Numbered from the stretch's first letter, positions 1 to 10,915 are shown. The stretch is DNA of 64,000 nucleotides from Pleurodeles waltl (GCF_031143425.1 NC_090437.1:1174440863-1174504862), one strand, 5' to 3'. Numbers and translations: made by a program. The notes: a model not told the origin generated them from the sequence alone.

Positions 1-428
1 AATATCACAGTTAATCAAGTACAAAGAGACTCCTTCAGGCCCCAGGGCTTTACCAGCAGGGCTTTGTCTTATGGCCTTCACCACTTCCTAGAAGGCCTTT
101 TGATAAATTAGAATTACATAATTTATGCAACTATGTCTCACTCATTATCAACTCCTGGTAATTGGTAAATGGCTTTAAAGTGTCTCACCCAATCTAATGT
201 GAGAACGTTACTACACAGGATGGGTTTATGCAGACCATTCCTTAACATGATTTTATTGACCAGATCCCAAAATGCTGTAGCATTCTTTGAGAGTGCAGCA
301 AATTCAAGAAGTTCCAAGTCTTTTTGATCCAGTTCCTCCCTCCTAGACTGTAAGATGTAGTTAGAAACCTTGCGGACTATGCAGATCTTTAAGGGATCTT
401 TTGGTTTGGAAAACAGAGCATTTCTCAA
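1..428 (-). pseudogene. LINE (L2/CR1-type) ORF2 fragment, start of reverse transcriptase
   Basis: The minus strand reads as a piece of a non-LTR retrotransposon ORF2. Positions 138-428 are open for 96 codons and contain AFWDLVNKI followed by DWVRHFKAIY, the kind of linker found between endonuclease and reverse transcriptase in L2/CR1-like LINEs. The adjacent minus-strand sequence, down to the window edge, reads VVKAIRQSPAGKALGPEG, resembling the first RT motif (K-A-x-G-P-D/E-G). A stop lies between the two parts, so the copy is broken. It also runs off the left edge. The family assignment is by motif only; another LINE clade is possible. Confidence 0.6.
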
Positions 429-594
429 TTAGCTACTTGCTGAAAAACAGTCCCTGCCAAACCACCTTGGTCCCTCCTAGTCATGTTCTACTGGTTTTAA
501 CAGACCACTTTTACTGAAGTAGCGTAGTGTTTCACAATGACCATTACATAGTATTGCCACTCTCATCAGCGAAACAGTTGAGAAATAAAATTTA

Positions 595-750
595 GGCCCG
601 TATTTATACTTTTTTTAGCGCCGCATTTGCACCACTTTTTGACGCAAAACGGCGCAAACCTACAAAATACAATGGTATTTTGCAAGTTTGCGCCGTTTTT
701 GTGTCAAAAAACGACGCAAATGCAGCGCTAAAAAAGTATAAATACGGGCC
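595..750. mobile_element. Palindromic MITE, Harbinger-like, TTA target duplication
   Basis: A 156-bp element starts GGCCCGTATTTATACTTT and ends with the inverted copy AAAGTATAAATACGGGCC. It is flanked on both sides by TTA (592-594 and 751-753). The interior is also nearly palindromic, so most of the element can fold on itself. A 3-bp TTA duplication and a short non-coding foldback structure fit a PIF/Harbinger-type MITE. The same terminal motif (TATTTATACTTTTT) recurs in the two ~900-bp elements at 14513 and 62041. Confidence 0.8.
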
Positions 751-1917
751 TTAATGTTTCTGCAGGCTGGAAAAGAGAAATACCTGAGTTCCTTCAAATG
801 CCAAAAGAGTCTGTGGCCATTGTGAGAGGGCTGGAGGGGCAGAGGTGGCTTGAATGGCTTTTTGACCCTAAAATACACAAAATATTTATGTGGATTGTTT
901 TGGTGTATTGCTTTGATGTCCAAATCATATACATTATAGAAGCCGGGGGTCCTCAGCATACAATAATGACTCAGTGTGGGTCCCCGGATTCCAGTAATGT
1001 TTCACTGGGGGTCCACAGAAGTCAAAAAGTTAAGATCCATTGATCTAGGCTATGTGACAGAGAAATTTATGGTTCCAGATCCTGAGCATTACTTCTATAC
1101 CACATAGGCACACTTTACGATGTATTGATACCACCTGCCCCTACAATTTTAAGAATTTGGTTGACTAGCAGAACTTGGTGGAGTCTGAGGCTCTTCAAAT
1201 TATCCTCATTACATGCATGGGCCACTCACGTAAGGATGTAAACATATGAGTATCCACTGTGTATGTCTGGAGGGGTCTAGCTGGAATGGCAAAGCTCATC
1301 TACTGCTACTCCCCGGCAGTGCCTAATTCTCTGCCTCCCAGTCTGCCAGACTGGTAGTTCAATGAGCATGTATGAAGATTGGATTAACAATCATTTGGCA
1401 CCTATACTGAGACAGAGAAATCGTATCACTTTAGCAGTTCAAAAGAGGAAAATACATTTATCCTCTTGATGTATTTATCAATAATAGTGTGCTTGAATGC
1501 ACGGGGAGTGAATAGGAATTGTGCCTCCTAGGGGACAGAATTGACATCTCTAACATAGCGTAATTCATACCTCATACACAAGCTATGTCTTTCTGCTGTT
1601 GGCTCTTATAGTAAACATTCTGAGATTTCTTCCAGACGTTGCTGGGTGGTAATAAGGGCATGTATATTTTGTAAAAGTACTCGGTCTTTTGCTGCAAACG
1701 ACTCTGTAGATAACAGTAGATAGTGCTTATTGTATTCCAAATTTCTACATAGGGTATTTTATACACCGGCATTACTTACATGATTGATCCTACACATAAC
1801 CCACCCTACCAAAAAGATGTCTTTATTCATTTTGTTTAGTTGTGGCCAGGAGTTGAGACATACATACAGCAGAAACTGACTGTTTTGTATTCTCTTCTTG
1901 AGTATTTCACAAGGGTT
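751..1917. other. Intronic sequence, nothing recognised
   Basis: This stretch lies upstream of the first visible HTRA3 exon and is presumably intron. No exon-like open frame, RNA gene or clear repeat boundary was seen on either strand. The short open frames here show no recognisable motif. Confidence 0.4.
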
Positions 1918-3813
1918 ATCACTGATTGTGCCACCCACTTCAGTAGCTCTTTAAACATATCTCAGGCCTGTCATTATAGACCCTCTGTGTGCAGTCTTAA
2001 CCTCCCATGTTGACCTGACAAAATAACCCTTTCGCCAGGCTGAAACCTTCCCTTTTTATACATACAGGTCACCCCTAGTGTAGACCCTGGACAAACAAGA
2101 GGGCAGGGTGCACTGTATTTAAAAGGCAGGACATGTACGTTTAAGATTTACCTTGTCCTTGTACTCGTAGTGAAACACTACCAAAGTCATTTTTCACTAC
2201 TGCAGTCCTAGCTCTCCAATTGGATAACATTGGGATTAATTTATTACATTTTACAAGTGTAATTCACAATCTGGATGATCTGGGCAAGTCTTATTTTAAA
2301 TTGGGATTCTGAAGATACCAGTTTTAGTAAGTTGGCTTTTTCTTACTTTAGCCATTTGGTTACTGCTGCCTGTTTCTGGTCACTTCTGTGGAGTGGGTGA
2401 CTGCTGGGATTTGTGTCTGTCCTATAGACAGCCACACACAAGGGGAATTTAGGTGCAACTTGATGGACCCTCCTGAGAAGATGAGAGGAAGGAGCCGGGC
2501 ACAGCTTCACTTACACCTGAATAGGCTGTGCCCTGTCCCGACACAAAGGGTTGCATAACCCCCTCTAGTGAGTCTGGAGCCAGGGCAGGAAGGGCGGGAC
2601 CTCTGTGCACTTCAAAGGCCTATCTTTGAAGTCTACCCCACTTCAAAGGCCCACTTAGTTATAAGTATTGGACATCTGACACCACCAACTCAGTACACTT
2701 CTGGATCTGTGGATGCTCTGCCAGGAAGAATGGCTGCTGTGCTCTTGATGGACCACCACTCTGCTGGACTGCTGTTTTGCTGGACTCCTGCTTCGCTGTA
2801 TTGATCTGCTGCCCTCTTACCTGGGAATAAGAAGGACTGGACTTGAATCTCTCCAACCCATAGTGATTCCAAGAGCCAGTTGGCCGGTCTCTTGATCTGA
2901 AATCTCAGGGACTTAAAATACTTTCAACCACCCTGTTCATGCACCTGGCTACTGCTAACTATGAGTCTGCCTTGCCAAGTGGTGCCACCCCAGTCCTGGA
3001 CTCTTGTAACTGGGTCTGAGGTGTTTGCTCCAGTGGAACTGATGCATCCTCTGCTACAGGAGCAGAACCAACGCATCGCTGCTGTTGTGAGGAACAGAAT
3101 TGATGCATCACTGCTACTGCGTAGGTTGGAACCAGCACATCACCTTCAGAACCGCCACTGCACAACACACTCCCCAGTGCAAGCTCCTCACATCCCTTCC
3201 CGACGGCAGCCTCAAAAGCAACGCCGAACCTCCCCATCACTGCTGCTGTCTAGATCAGAACCACAGCATTGCCTCTACTGCGCCATGCATCCTCAGCACC
3301 GGTCTTTGCATTGCAAGCCCTTTTGACAGGATCCTCAATGTTGACGTATCAGGCTCTTGCCCCACAGCCTCACTGCATCTCGGAACTGACGCATCACCTT
3401 GGCTGCGTGATGCATCTTTGTTTCGGATCCACACAAAGCTCCGCAACCAGGATTTAAAGTAGTTTGGTATAGTGGGCCTAACTGGGTCCCTTTAGCCTTT
3501 GTCCCATTCCGGCGCAACCAGATATGCCCAGTTGGCACGTCTTGCTTCTAAGTGCTATTTTACAGTTTATTCTTTAAAAATGCATAACTCAAGTTCTACT
3601 TATTATGTGGTGTTTTCAATGTTTTACTGTTTGTAGTGTTACAATCATACTTTACACCTTGCTTCTAAGTTAATCCTGACTGTTCCATGCCAAGCTACCA
3701 GAGAGTGACCACAGGTTAATTTAGGATTTGCATGACACTTACCCTGACTAGGATTGTGGCTCTTCTTGACCAGGGCTCACACCCTAGACAACCACAAACC
3801 CATTTTCTAATAT
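1918..3813 (+). mobile_element. Solo LTR (gypsy family A), plus orientation, 5'-truncated
   Basis: This is one copy of a long LTR family that recurs at 13744, 33751, 35485, 38608, 48917, 50883 and 61290. Shared landmarks include the stretch beginning TGATTGTGCCACCCAC, a CTTTTTATACAT region, a segment rich in GATGCATC/ACGCATC motifs (about 3030-3440), and the end CACCCTAGACAAC..TTTCTAATA. The family's LTR starts TGTTAGACCTG and ends near TTTCTAACA. This copy lacks the first couple of hundred bases. No internal coding region is attached, so it is a solo or truncated LTR. The four ORFs of 60-120 codons within it are chance frames. Confidence 0.7.
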
Positions 3814-4310
3814 TTCTACCTTTTTAATTTAGAACATTCTACTCTTGGTGGGTGGAATGTTCTAAAAGCTTTACAGCCCTTCTGCCTTGGGCTATAGCGG
3901 TTGTTAAATGCCCTCTCCCTCAGTATAGGCACTCGCCTGCGGCTCCAGCCTATAACTCAGTTTCAGGGCCTTTAACAACCATAGGCTATGAGACTATAAT
4001 TTAACATTGGAATGTTGAGCGCTCCAACAAATACAATGAAATGGCCCAGGGCTAATAATAGTATGACCCTTCTGCTCCAACATTCCAATGTTTGTCGTTC
4101 TGCTTCTCCCTTTATAATTTATAACATTGTACCCTTAGTAGGCGTAATGTTCCAATAGCCTTAAAGCCCATGTGTCTTGGTGTAATACCTGTCGTTTAAA
4201 TCCCTCTCTCTCGTTGTAAGCCCTCGTATGGGGCTCCAGTCTATAAGTAGGGTTCAGGGCCTTAAACAACCAGTATAGCCCTAAGCAGTGGGCTATAAAA
4301 TTATATTAGT
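3812..4310. repeat. Tandem pair of ~290-bp foldback repeats
   Basis: Two diverged copies lie 290 bp apart: AATTTAGAACATTCTAC at about 3825 corresponds to AATTTATAACATTGTAC at about 4115. The similarity continues through CCCTCTCCCTCAGTATAGGC / CCCTCTCTCTCGTTGTAAGC and GGGCCTTTAACAACCA / GGGCCTTAAACAACCA. Each copy contains an inverted repeat (GGTTGTTAAA..TTTAACAACC in copy 1). An extra 16-bp inverted repeat (AACATTGGAATGTTG / CAACATTCCAATGTT, about 4002-4091) joins the two copies. The repeat class is unknown. It directly abuts the end of the LTR at 3813. Confidence 0.65.
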
Positions 4311-5016
4311 TGACTGATACGGGGGTGGTATTATGCTTTGATGAGTGATTTATTCCAATGTCACACTTTTTATATGTACATCATATATGCCTAACATCCA
4401 TTATGGGTATTCTTGGTTTCGATGAGCATCGTCTGCCTTGAGAAAATAAAATTATGGTTGGACCACCATCAGATAAATATTGATCTGCTCTGATTACCTT
4501 GTTGTATGTATTACTACACCGGATGTTTGTATTTTTCAATTAAATACAAGATCCTGAAAATAAAGTTAAACAATAGAAAAGCCGAATATGCAGAACAGAA
4601 AGCCTAACCTACCGGTGTGTCCCTTTGTGGTGGAATTGTTTATTTGACACTGGAGTAAATATTTTGTGTGGGCAATGATCCAAGTCCATAAAGCTGTTGA
4701 TAAGTTCCACAGAACTTATCCAGAAGTATTTTACATATGTTTCTTGAAATCTTAGGACTCGTCAGGATTCCTCTGTGAATTATTCTCAAACAAACATTTA
4801 ACTTTCACATTCGTAGCCGATACTGTGAGAAAATGTGAAACCTATGCTCATTTTGGGTATTTTCCGTATACTTTCTACACATTTGCATGAAGTTAACATG
4901 TTTTAACACTGGTATGTTCATTTAGCATGTCATGTGTGAAGATGGCGCTTATGTCATCTAAGCAGTGTGCTTAGGAATGTTGCTTGAAGTGACCATGTGT
5001 TTTCTTGTTTTTCCAG
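4311..5016 (+). other. HTRA3 intron 3' end with splice acceptor
   Basis: Intronic sequence leading to the acceptor of the first visible exon. The last bases (TTTTCTTGTTTTTCCAG, 5000-5016) form a good polypyrimidine tract and AG. No other feature was recognised. In mammals HTRA3 makes a PDZ-less short form from an alternative terminal exon in this part of the gene. No such exon could be identified here by eye. Confidence 0.6.
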
Positions 5017-5065
5017 ATGGAAAAAAACGGTTTATTGGTATAAGGATGTTGACAATCACGCCTTC
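5017..5065 (+). CDS. HTRA3: HTRA3 exon (protease-PDZ linker, carboxylate-binding loop)
   Basis: A 49-bp exon with acceptor ..TTTTTCCAG and donor GTAAGTA. After two bases of a split codon it encodes GKKRFIGIRMLTITP and ends with two bases of a Ser codon, completed by the first base of the exon at 11788. FIGIRM is the peptide-carboxylate-binding loop at the start of the HTRA-family PDZ domain, just after the serine protease domain. HTRA3 is a secreted, trypsin-like serine protease; in mammals it is linked to TGF-beta pathway inhibition. The protease-domain exons lie upstream of the window. Phase matching with the next two exons, and closer resemblance to HTRA3 than to HTRA1 (KKYIGIRM), support the call. 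The exon is too short to stand alone as an open frame. Confidence 0.92.
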
Positions 5066-5430
5066 GTAAGTATATAAACATAGCAGCAGGCTTTCATCTT
5101 GCTATGGTATTATGCATAGTCTGTAGTTGATTTAAAGTTCCAGCATGGTTGCCACAATTAAAGACAATGTTTTGGTCATCTTGTAATTGTAAAACAATGA
5201 TACACTATATAAAACAGCATTTCATAAGTGCTAGTCTGGGTTCGAGGGAGTGACCATGGGATGCAGTGCACTGCAGATGAAATGTGCATTCAGCATGTGG
5301 CCCATTAGCACTGCTTAATGAGCTGTACTATTTTTTTAAGAAACAATCAAATAAAAAGAGGAGAAACAAATAAATGAAAGGGGACTTATAAAAGGAGAAA
5401 ATAAAAAACTAAAAGAGTGGCCAACCAGCC

Positions 5431-5651
5431 TGTAGTAATAGCACTGAGTGCCGTTTAAAATATAAACGTAGTTTTAGTTCCATAACAGGTGCCGCGTTGG
5501 AGCACAATATTCATCGCTCCGAAAAATCCGACTTTGCTGCCCAACTGTCATTTTCAGCCCTGTGGAACAGTTCACAATTAAAACGCTGAATACCACAATG
5601 ACTCGTACGAGTGTGGCAGAGACAGTGCACATTACATGAAAGGTCATTACA
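5431..5651 (-). repeat. 3' LTR of the gypsy element
   Basis: On the + strand it runs TGTAGTAATAGC...GTCATTACA, with canonical TG..CA ends. It aligns without gaps to 10695-10915. The flanking CAGCC (5426-5430) is the outer target duplication. Confidence 0.93.
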
Positions 5652-5668
5652 TTATCCCTTCTCTCTTA
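5652..5668 (-). promoter_or_regulatory. Polypurine tract of the gypsy element
   Basis: The minus strand immediately before the 3' LTR reads AAGAGAGAAGGGATAA, a purine run suited to priming plus-strand DNA synthesis. Its position next to the LTR edge defined by the target duplication supports the call. Confidence 0.7.
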
Positions 5669-6182
5669 TAACTACAAAGCTAAACATTAGGTAAAGTACA
5701 CAAAAAAAATAAAAAATAAAAAAACAAAAATACTTAGTCTCATTAATACATGAGAAGCAATCAGCACCCTACAAAAGAACACTAAAGTGAGCTAATACAG
5801 TACAAACTAAAAACAACTAGAACGAGGTTTGAATGGAAGAAAACCTTAAGGAAAGAAAACAAAATATTGACATATACATCATGGACAAGAACAATTGGAA
5901 CAATTGATTTGTACCAACAGGTGCCACAACTTATTGTCAATACCTCACAGGAAGAGAAATCAGACATTTACTCCTGCGGGGAACATCCTGCGTCTTAAGC
6001 AGTATGTTATCAGAATGATCAGGAGAAGTAGGTACATTTTCATCTATATTACTTCCTACTCTGCTCTTTAACTTGAACACCCTTGCCTTGTTCCACCAGT
6101 ACTTCTTGCCAACATGAATAGCATTTCCACAAACCTTATCAACCTTTTTTGGTTCACGATACTTTGATATCCCTTTTTTCAC

Positions 6183-6973
6183 ATGAAAAGGAGCTTTTAT
6201 ATGCACAACATCCCCACACTAATAGGTTGTTTGGAAACTTTTTTTCTAGAATCAAAATATTGCTTTCGATATTCTTGTGAGCTTTCAACATTCCTACACA
6301 CCACTTCATTTATCCCTTCAATGACATCCATCTTCCCTCATTTGAACATCCATGCTGGACAAATTTTTGTTGAGGGTTTCCTGCCTCATAACAGCTCAAA
6401 TGGAGATATCTTAGTCGAGGAATGTGAAGTGCTATGGTAAAACCCCAACATAGAACGTACAGCATTTTGTACAACACCGCCATTTGAAGCCACCCATTGT
6501 ATACAGTTGTTCAAAACTCGATTAATTTGCTTAACCAGACCATTGGTTTGTGGATGGTAAAGTGAGCTTCTACAATGTGTAATCCCCCTTTGTTTTAAGA
6601 ACCTTTAAAATTCCAAAATGACAAACTGAACACCATTGTCAGAGACAATGGATGAAGGAAAACCCTCTCTTAGGAAAACATCATTCAGAAAATCCACAAT
6701 ATTCTTGGAATTAGGTACACTCATGAATCGTTCTTCAGGCCACTTTGAATAATAGTCAATGACTACTACTGCATATCTAGATGCAAGTGGCAGAATGTTA
6801 AACGGGCCTACTAAATCAATCCCTAATTTTACCCACAGTCCTTTTGGGCAATCAATAGGCTGCATGCGTGAAATTCTAACCTTGAACCCTATCTCAGCTT
6901 TGGAACATACCACACAATCATCAACCAATTCTTTAACAGACAGTTTTTCCCTAACGTCCTTCTTGTGCTCCAT
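6183..6973 (-). pseudogene. Gypsy integrase, broken
   Basis: The minus-strand frame 6973-6605 contains CVVC (second half of the H2C2 zinc-binding motif), then LGIDLVGPFN with the first catalytic Asp and SDNGVQF with the second. In other frames below 6605 the sequence continues YHPQTNGLVKQINRVLNNC. The family's third catalytic residue, the Glu after NGL[VA], is Lys here. Frame changes and the lost Glu mean it is not functional. The integrase lies after RNase H, as in Ty3/gypsy elements. Confidence 0.88.
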
Positions 6974-7127
6974 GAATCAGCTTGGTTCTCACTCTCTGGA
7001 GGTACCGGTTTTCCACCTCGCATGAGAATTCCATCTTCAATGGATAATTCACTAGAACCTTAACATGTTTGGAACTGTTAAGAAACCTTCTTTTCTCTAG
7101 GTAAGTACCTCTCACATATTCCATCAC

Positions 7128-7496
7128 TTAAAGCAAGACTTCATCTTCAGACAACTCCGCTCTCCATTCTTTCTCACTAATAGCAGACATTTTTTCCACA
7201 TCAACTGAAGCAATGAAACAGCTCTCTTGTTCTTCATCCTCAATTATTTGCTCATCCGTCTCCTTAATAGGAAACCTAGACAAATAGTCTTCTCTTCCAT
7301 TTTTACTACCAGGCACGAACATAGTTGTGAAGTCATATTGTAAATGTTTAGTTGTGAACCTGGCAATGCGAGGGGTTTGATCATTGACCTTGTCTCTGGA
7401 AACAATAGCAATTAACGGACAGTGATCAATACACAGTTCAAAATGGCTTCCCCAGACATAAGGGTGAAATTTCCTGATTGCCCACCAACAATCCAA
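7128..7496 (-). pseudogene. Gypsy RNase H domain fragment
   Basis: The minus-strand frame has the retroelement RNase H pattern: HFELCIDHCPL (matching the usual F-x-[IVL]-x-T/I-D-H-x-P-L) and later GSKNGREDYLSRFP (matching N-x-x-A-D-x-L-S-R, with Glu in place of Ala). It sits between RT and integrase, in a different frame from both. Confidence 0.85.
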
Positions 7497-7815
7497 CAGT
7501 TCCTTCTCAATGACAGAGAACTTTTGCTCTGAGCCTCTTCAAACTCTTGATGCATAACCTACAGTGTTTTCTACATCATCCTTATTTTGAGTAAGTATTG
7601 CACCAAGACCAAACCCACTTGCATCAACAGTGACAGTACATTTGACACTGGGATCAAAAGGTTTCAACATTTTTGACCCAGCCAATTTAGCTTTAATCCA
7701 CTCAAAAATGGCTTTGACAATTCTTATCCAATGAAAAGGGGACGCTCCTTTTCAACATGTTGGTGAGAGGTTGGATCTTGGATGCAGAATCTTGTACAAA
7801 TCTGAAATAGAATTC

Positions 7816-8676
7816 TCATAATCCTATAAAGGATTTCAACCCAGCTTTGTCAACAGGTGCCTTAGCATCTAAGATGGTATTGTCTAACCCTGGTCTAGGC
7901 TCCACACCTTGCTCAGACACCACATGCCCCCAAAACTCCACCTTATTTTTTAGGAAGTGACATTTCTCACTCTTGAGGACCACACTTATTTCCTGTAATA
8001 CTCTAAGAACCTGAAACAACGTTTCATCATGTTCCTCTCTAGTGTCACCAAAAATTAAGACATCGTCTCGGAACACTACCATCCTACTGATGTTCTTCAA
8101 CATGTTGAACATGACCCTCTGAAAAACTGCTGCAGCTGATGCCAAACCAAAAGGCATCCTTCAGTACTGGAGCGTACTAATGGGAGACACGCTGTAAAGT
8201 GTGTTGATGATGGGTCAAGTATGCCTTGGTGGTAGGAAGACACCAAATCCAATTTTGTGAACCATTTGGAACAACCAATCTTATTAAATAAATCTGAAAT
8301 TTTGTGTAGGGGATGGGAATCTACCCATATGTTTTTATTGAGACTGCGAAGGTCCACACAAACCCGCAAGTCCCCATTTTTTTTTAGCCACCACCAAAGG
8401 AGAAAGCCTTAGCGCTGATTCAATGGGCTCAATTACACCCTTAGCACACAGCTCATTAAGCTCTTTCTCTAACTGCTCTCTGACACTAAAGGGTACGCTC
8501 CTCAACATGTGCTTAACAGGAATAGCATGTTCCTTAACCCTGATTAGGTGAGCAAACCCCTTGATTGTGCCTAAATGTTCACTGAACAGTTCAGCAAACT
8601 GACCAACAATGTTCTCAGTGAAATCAGTAGACTCTACTACAGACACTTGTTCCTTTGTACCTGGTCTAAGAACCAT
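7816..8676 (-). pseudogene. Gypsy reverse transcriptase, split over three frames
   Basis: Minus-strand frames 8676-8335, 8369-8097 and 8157-7816 together cover the RT domain. They contain ELNELCAKGVIEPIES (pre-RT), MRVCVDLRSLNK, FTKLDLVSSYHQ (the F-x-K-L-D-L motif), MPFGLASAAAVFQRVM, the catalytic FRDDVLIFG (in place of the usual YxDD) and FWGHVVSEQGV. Each step between frames implies an indel. Order and motifs are typical for Ty3/gypsy. Confidence 0.92.
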
Positions 8677-8875
8677 TTTGAAAAGTCCCTGATGAAACTA
8701 TCCACGAATGGACAGTCCCTTGATTGGGACATAAACCTTCCCAAATATTTTCCTGCCTTTTAATTCCAAAACATCTTCAAATAATCCAGCCAGATCTATC
8801 CTACGTCCTTCATTAGAAACAGGTGCTCTGTCTGGGGGTTTTAATGGTCTATTTTCCCCATAAATCACTAAACAG

Positions 8876-9938
8876 TTACTGAGTAATCATAGTTATCTTC
8901 GCACCAGAGTCCACTAACAAACTTGCTTTCTTCTCGCCAATGCCCACTTCAATGTAAGGGTCAACACACAAAGAAATATCACCAGTGACAATAGAGTCGA
9001 CATCCACCATCATCACCGTTTCTCTCAAATCATCTTGGATTATCTGAATGTTATCTATGCCATCACACACAGATTCAGAAACATTAGCTGCAGCAATGGT
9101 TTTGTTATGTGTCTTATACATTTGCCCATTTCCTCCAAGACGCTTCCCACTTTGACACACTTTAGCAAGGTGGCCAACGTTGTCACACATCCTGCAGGTT
9201 ACCATCCTTGCAGGACAAGCCTTGAAGCTTTCATTATTTGTCGCATTCCCACATCGAAAACAGATGTTGACTTGTTTGAAGAATGGCATACTAACATTTC
9301 TTGGTTGAGAAATTTTCCTAGATTCTTTAAATTTAACAGCCCCAACCACATCACTAGTTTTCTCTTCTAACTCTTTAACAGAAACTTTGGATAGCTCAAT
9401 GCTCTTTGCTGTACGAATAGGCTCCTCGAGAGAAGGATTACCCATAAAAGGCAGTTTCTTGCAAATGTATTGGTCCCTGATTATTTGTTCAGTGAAGGTT
9501 TCAAATTGGCAGTCAGCACTCAGTTTCCTCAGAGCCGATATGAAAGAGTCTACATCCTCCACAGTTCTTTGCTCTCTTTTGAAAAATGTATGTCTAATGA
9601 CAACCAGGCTTGGTTGAATGTTAAAACGTAATTCAAATTTTTTGACTGTTTCAACATATTCATCTAACTCTTCTTCATCATCATTGTTCCTTACCAAAGG
9701 TGGTAGATGTTTAAAAATGGAGCGGCCTTCAAATCCTAATGAATGTAGTAACGAGTAACGTGCATTTTCTTCTTTCTGCTCTAAAACGTGTGGCGCCTAT
9801 GGCCCCCAGATATGTGACAAAAGCATCAAACCAATTTTTCCACAACACCGGTGGAGAACCCTGTACTTCCAGAAAAGGTGGCGGTGGTGTTACTGATTGC
9901 ATCCTGAAATAAGTGTTAGATAATATCACTTTAACCAT
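8876..9938 (-). pseudogene. Gypsy gag with two zinc knuckles fused to protease
   Basis: Minus-strand frame 9938-9729 begins gag (PPPPFLEVQG..LWKNWFDAF, typical of the capsid start). It shifts into 9697-8876, a 273-codon frame. This frame contains CFRCGNATNNESFKACPA and CRMCDNVGHLAKVC (nucleocapsid zinc knuckles, the first with an enlarged spacing), then SLLVDSGAKITMI, the aspartic protease active site (DSGA). Gag and protease share one frame. There is one frameshift near 9700-9730, and the start at 9938 is the first Met of the capsid-like region. Confidence 0.88.
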
Positions 9939-10064
9939 TTGCCAAGTTGAATTTGTTCCTTTTGAAAAACAAGTTAATTGTACATTCGCTTGTCAAAACT
10001 TCCTTTTGAGGACTCAGTATATGCCATTAATTACACATGAATATATATACTAGCTGAAATGTGA

Positions 10065-10304
10065 TTGGTGTGCACATCACTGTGAGCATACAATAAAACC
10101 ACTGGTGCCAAAATCGTGAAATTGCACTTCTGACATGTGCATAAATTGAATGGCATGAACCACAGGGAAATCAAATCAAAATGGTTATAAATAGTTACTT
10201 GGTGTGCATATCACCGTATGAAAAGGTTAATTCCATACGTAGACACGATTTGCGTCAAAAAACAATTTTGTTATATTCAAAAAATCGGTGTGCGTATCAC
10301 CGTG
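10065..10304 (-). repeat. Three repeated small hairpins in the gypsy 5' leader
   Basis: The + strand motif GGTGTGCRYATCACCGT occurs at 10065-10084, 10199-10217 and 10285-10304. On the element's RNA strand each folds into a short stem closed by a 7-nt loop, e.g. CGGTG-ATACGCA-CACCG for the copy nearest the PBS. They lie between the primer-binding site and gag. Confidence 0.6.
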
Positions 10305-10669
10305 CCCAGAGTATATTTCCACATGGAGATACGTAGTTTCCAAGTCATTAGGATTCACTCCCCAACATGGCAGTTGAAAAGAGATTCACTTACTGATCTC
10401 CGTAGGTCTAGCAGACAGCCTTGTCAATCACACTCAAAGCACACCGCACCGAACTGGCTTACCAATGAGAGGACACCTCGTAAAATTACATCACGTTGCG
10501 TCGTCCAGAGCTGTGAAGATATCCTGTACGAAGTCGGACTGTAAATCTCCTGTGGGAAGTCGGAATCTGGAAATCCTTGTCTTCAGCTAAATAGTAATGT
10601 TTCCAATGGATGTCGGGTGAGGATCATCAAAACAGACAAAAAAAAACCCAGATACATGGGTCCTCAGCA

Positions 10670-10687
10670 CCTGTCAACTCGTCGCCA
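10670..10687 (-). promoter_or_regulatory. Primer-binding site, Ser-tRNA type
   Basis: On the minus strand, seven bases after the 5' LTR end, the sequence TGGCGACGAG begins. It is complementary to the 3' end of vertebrate Ser(GCT) tRNA (..CTCGTCG plus CCA) for ten bases. The following bases diverge. Confidence 0.65.
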
Positions 10688-10694
10688 AAAATAC

Positions 10695-10915
10695 TGTAGT
10701 ATTAACGCTGAGTGCCGTTTACGATATAAACGTAGGTTTATTTCCATAACAGGTGCCTAGTTGGAGCACAATCTTCATCGCTCTGAAAACCACTAATTCG
10801 CTGCCCAACTGTCATTTTCAGCCCCATGGCACACTTCACAATTAGAACGCTGCATACCACAATGACTCATACGAGCCTGGCAGAGACAGCGCACAATACA
10901 TGAAAGGCAATTACA
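10695..10915 (-). repeat. 5' LTR of the gypsy element
   Basis: On the + strand it runs TGTAGTATTAAC...GCAATTACA, aligning gap-free with 5431-5651. The outer CAGCC at 10916-10920 completes the target duplication. Confidence 0.93.

Larger units (their letters stand above)
5431..10915 (-). mobile_element. Full-length Ty3/gypsy retrotransposon, antisense in the HTRA3 intron
   Basis: A 5485-bp element bounded by two 221-bp LTRs in direct orientation, with the 5-bp target duplication CAGCC at 5426-5430 and 10916-10920. It reads on the minus strand: 5' LTR (10695-10915), primer-binding site, leader with repeated hairpins, gag with zinc knuckles, protease, RT, RNase H, integrase, polypurine tract, 3' LTR (5431-5651). 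The LTRs are equal in length but differ at about 30 of 221 positions by hand count, so the insertion is old. The coding frames are broken by several frameshifts and stops. A possible Mag-type clade is suggested by the Ser-type PBS; this is inference. It makes up about 82% of the intron. Confidence 0.93.

Noticed and set aside
3812..4310. Newt satellite 2 (hammerhead-bearing) identity
   Set aside because: The unit length is loosely similar, but no hammerhead core is present on either strand.
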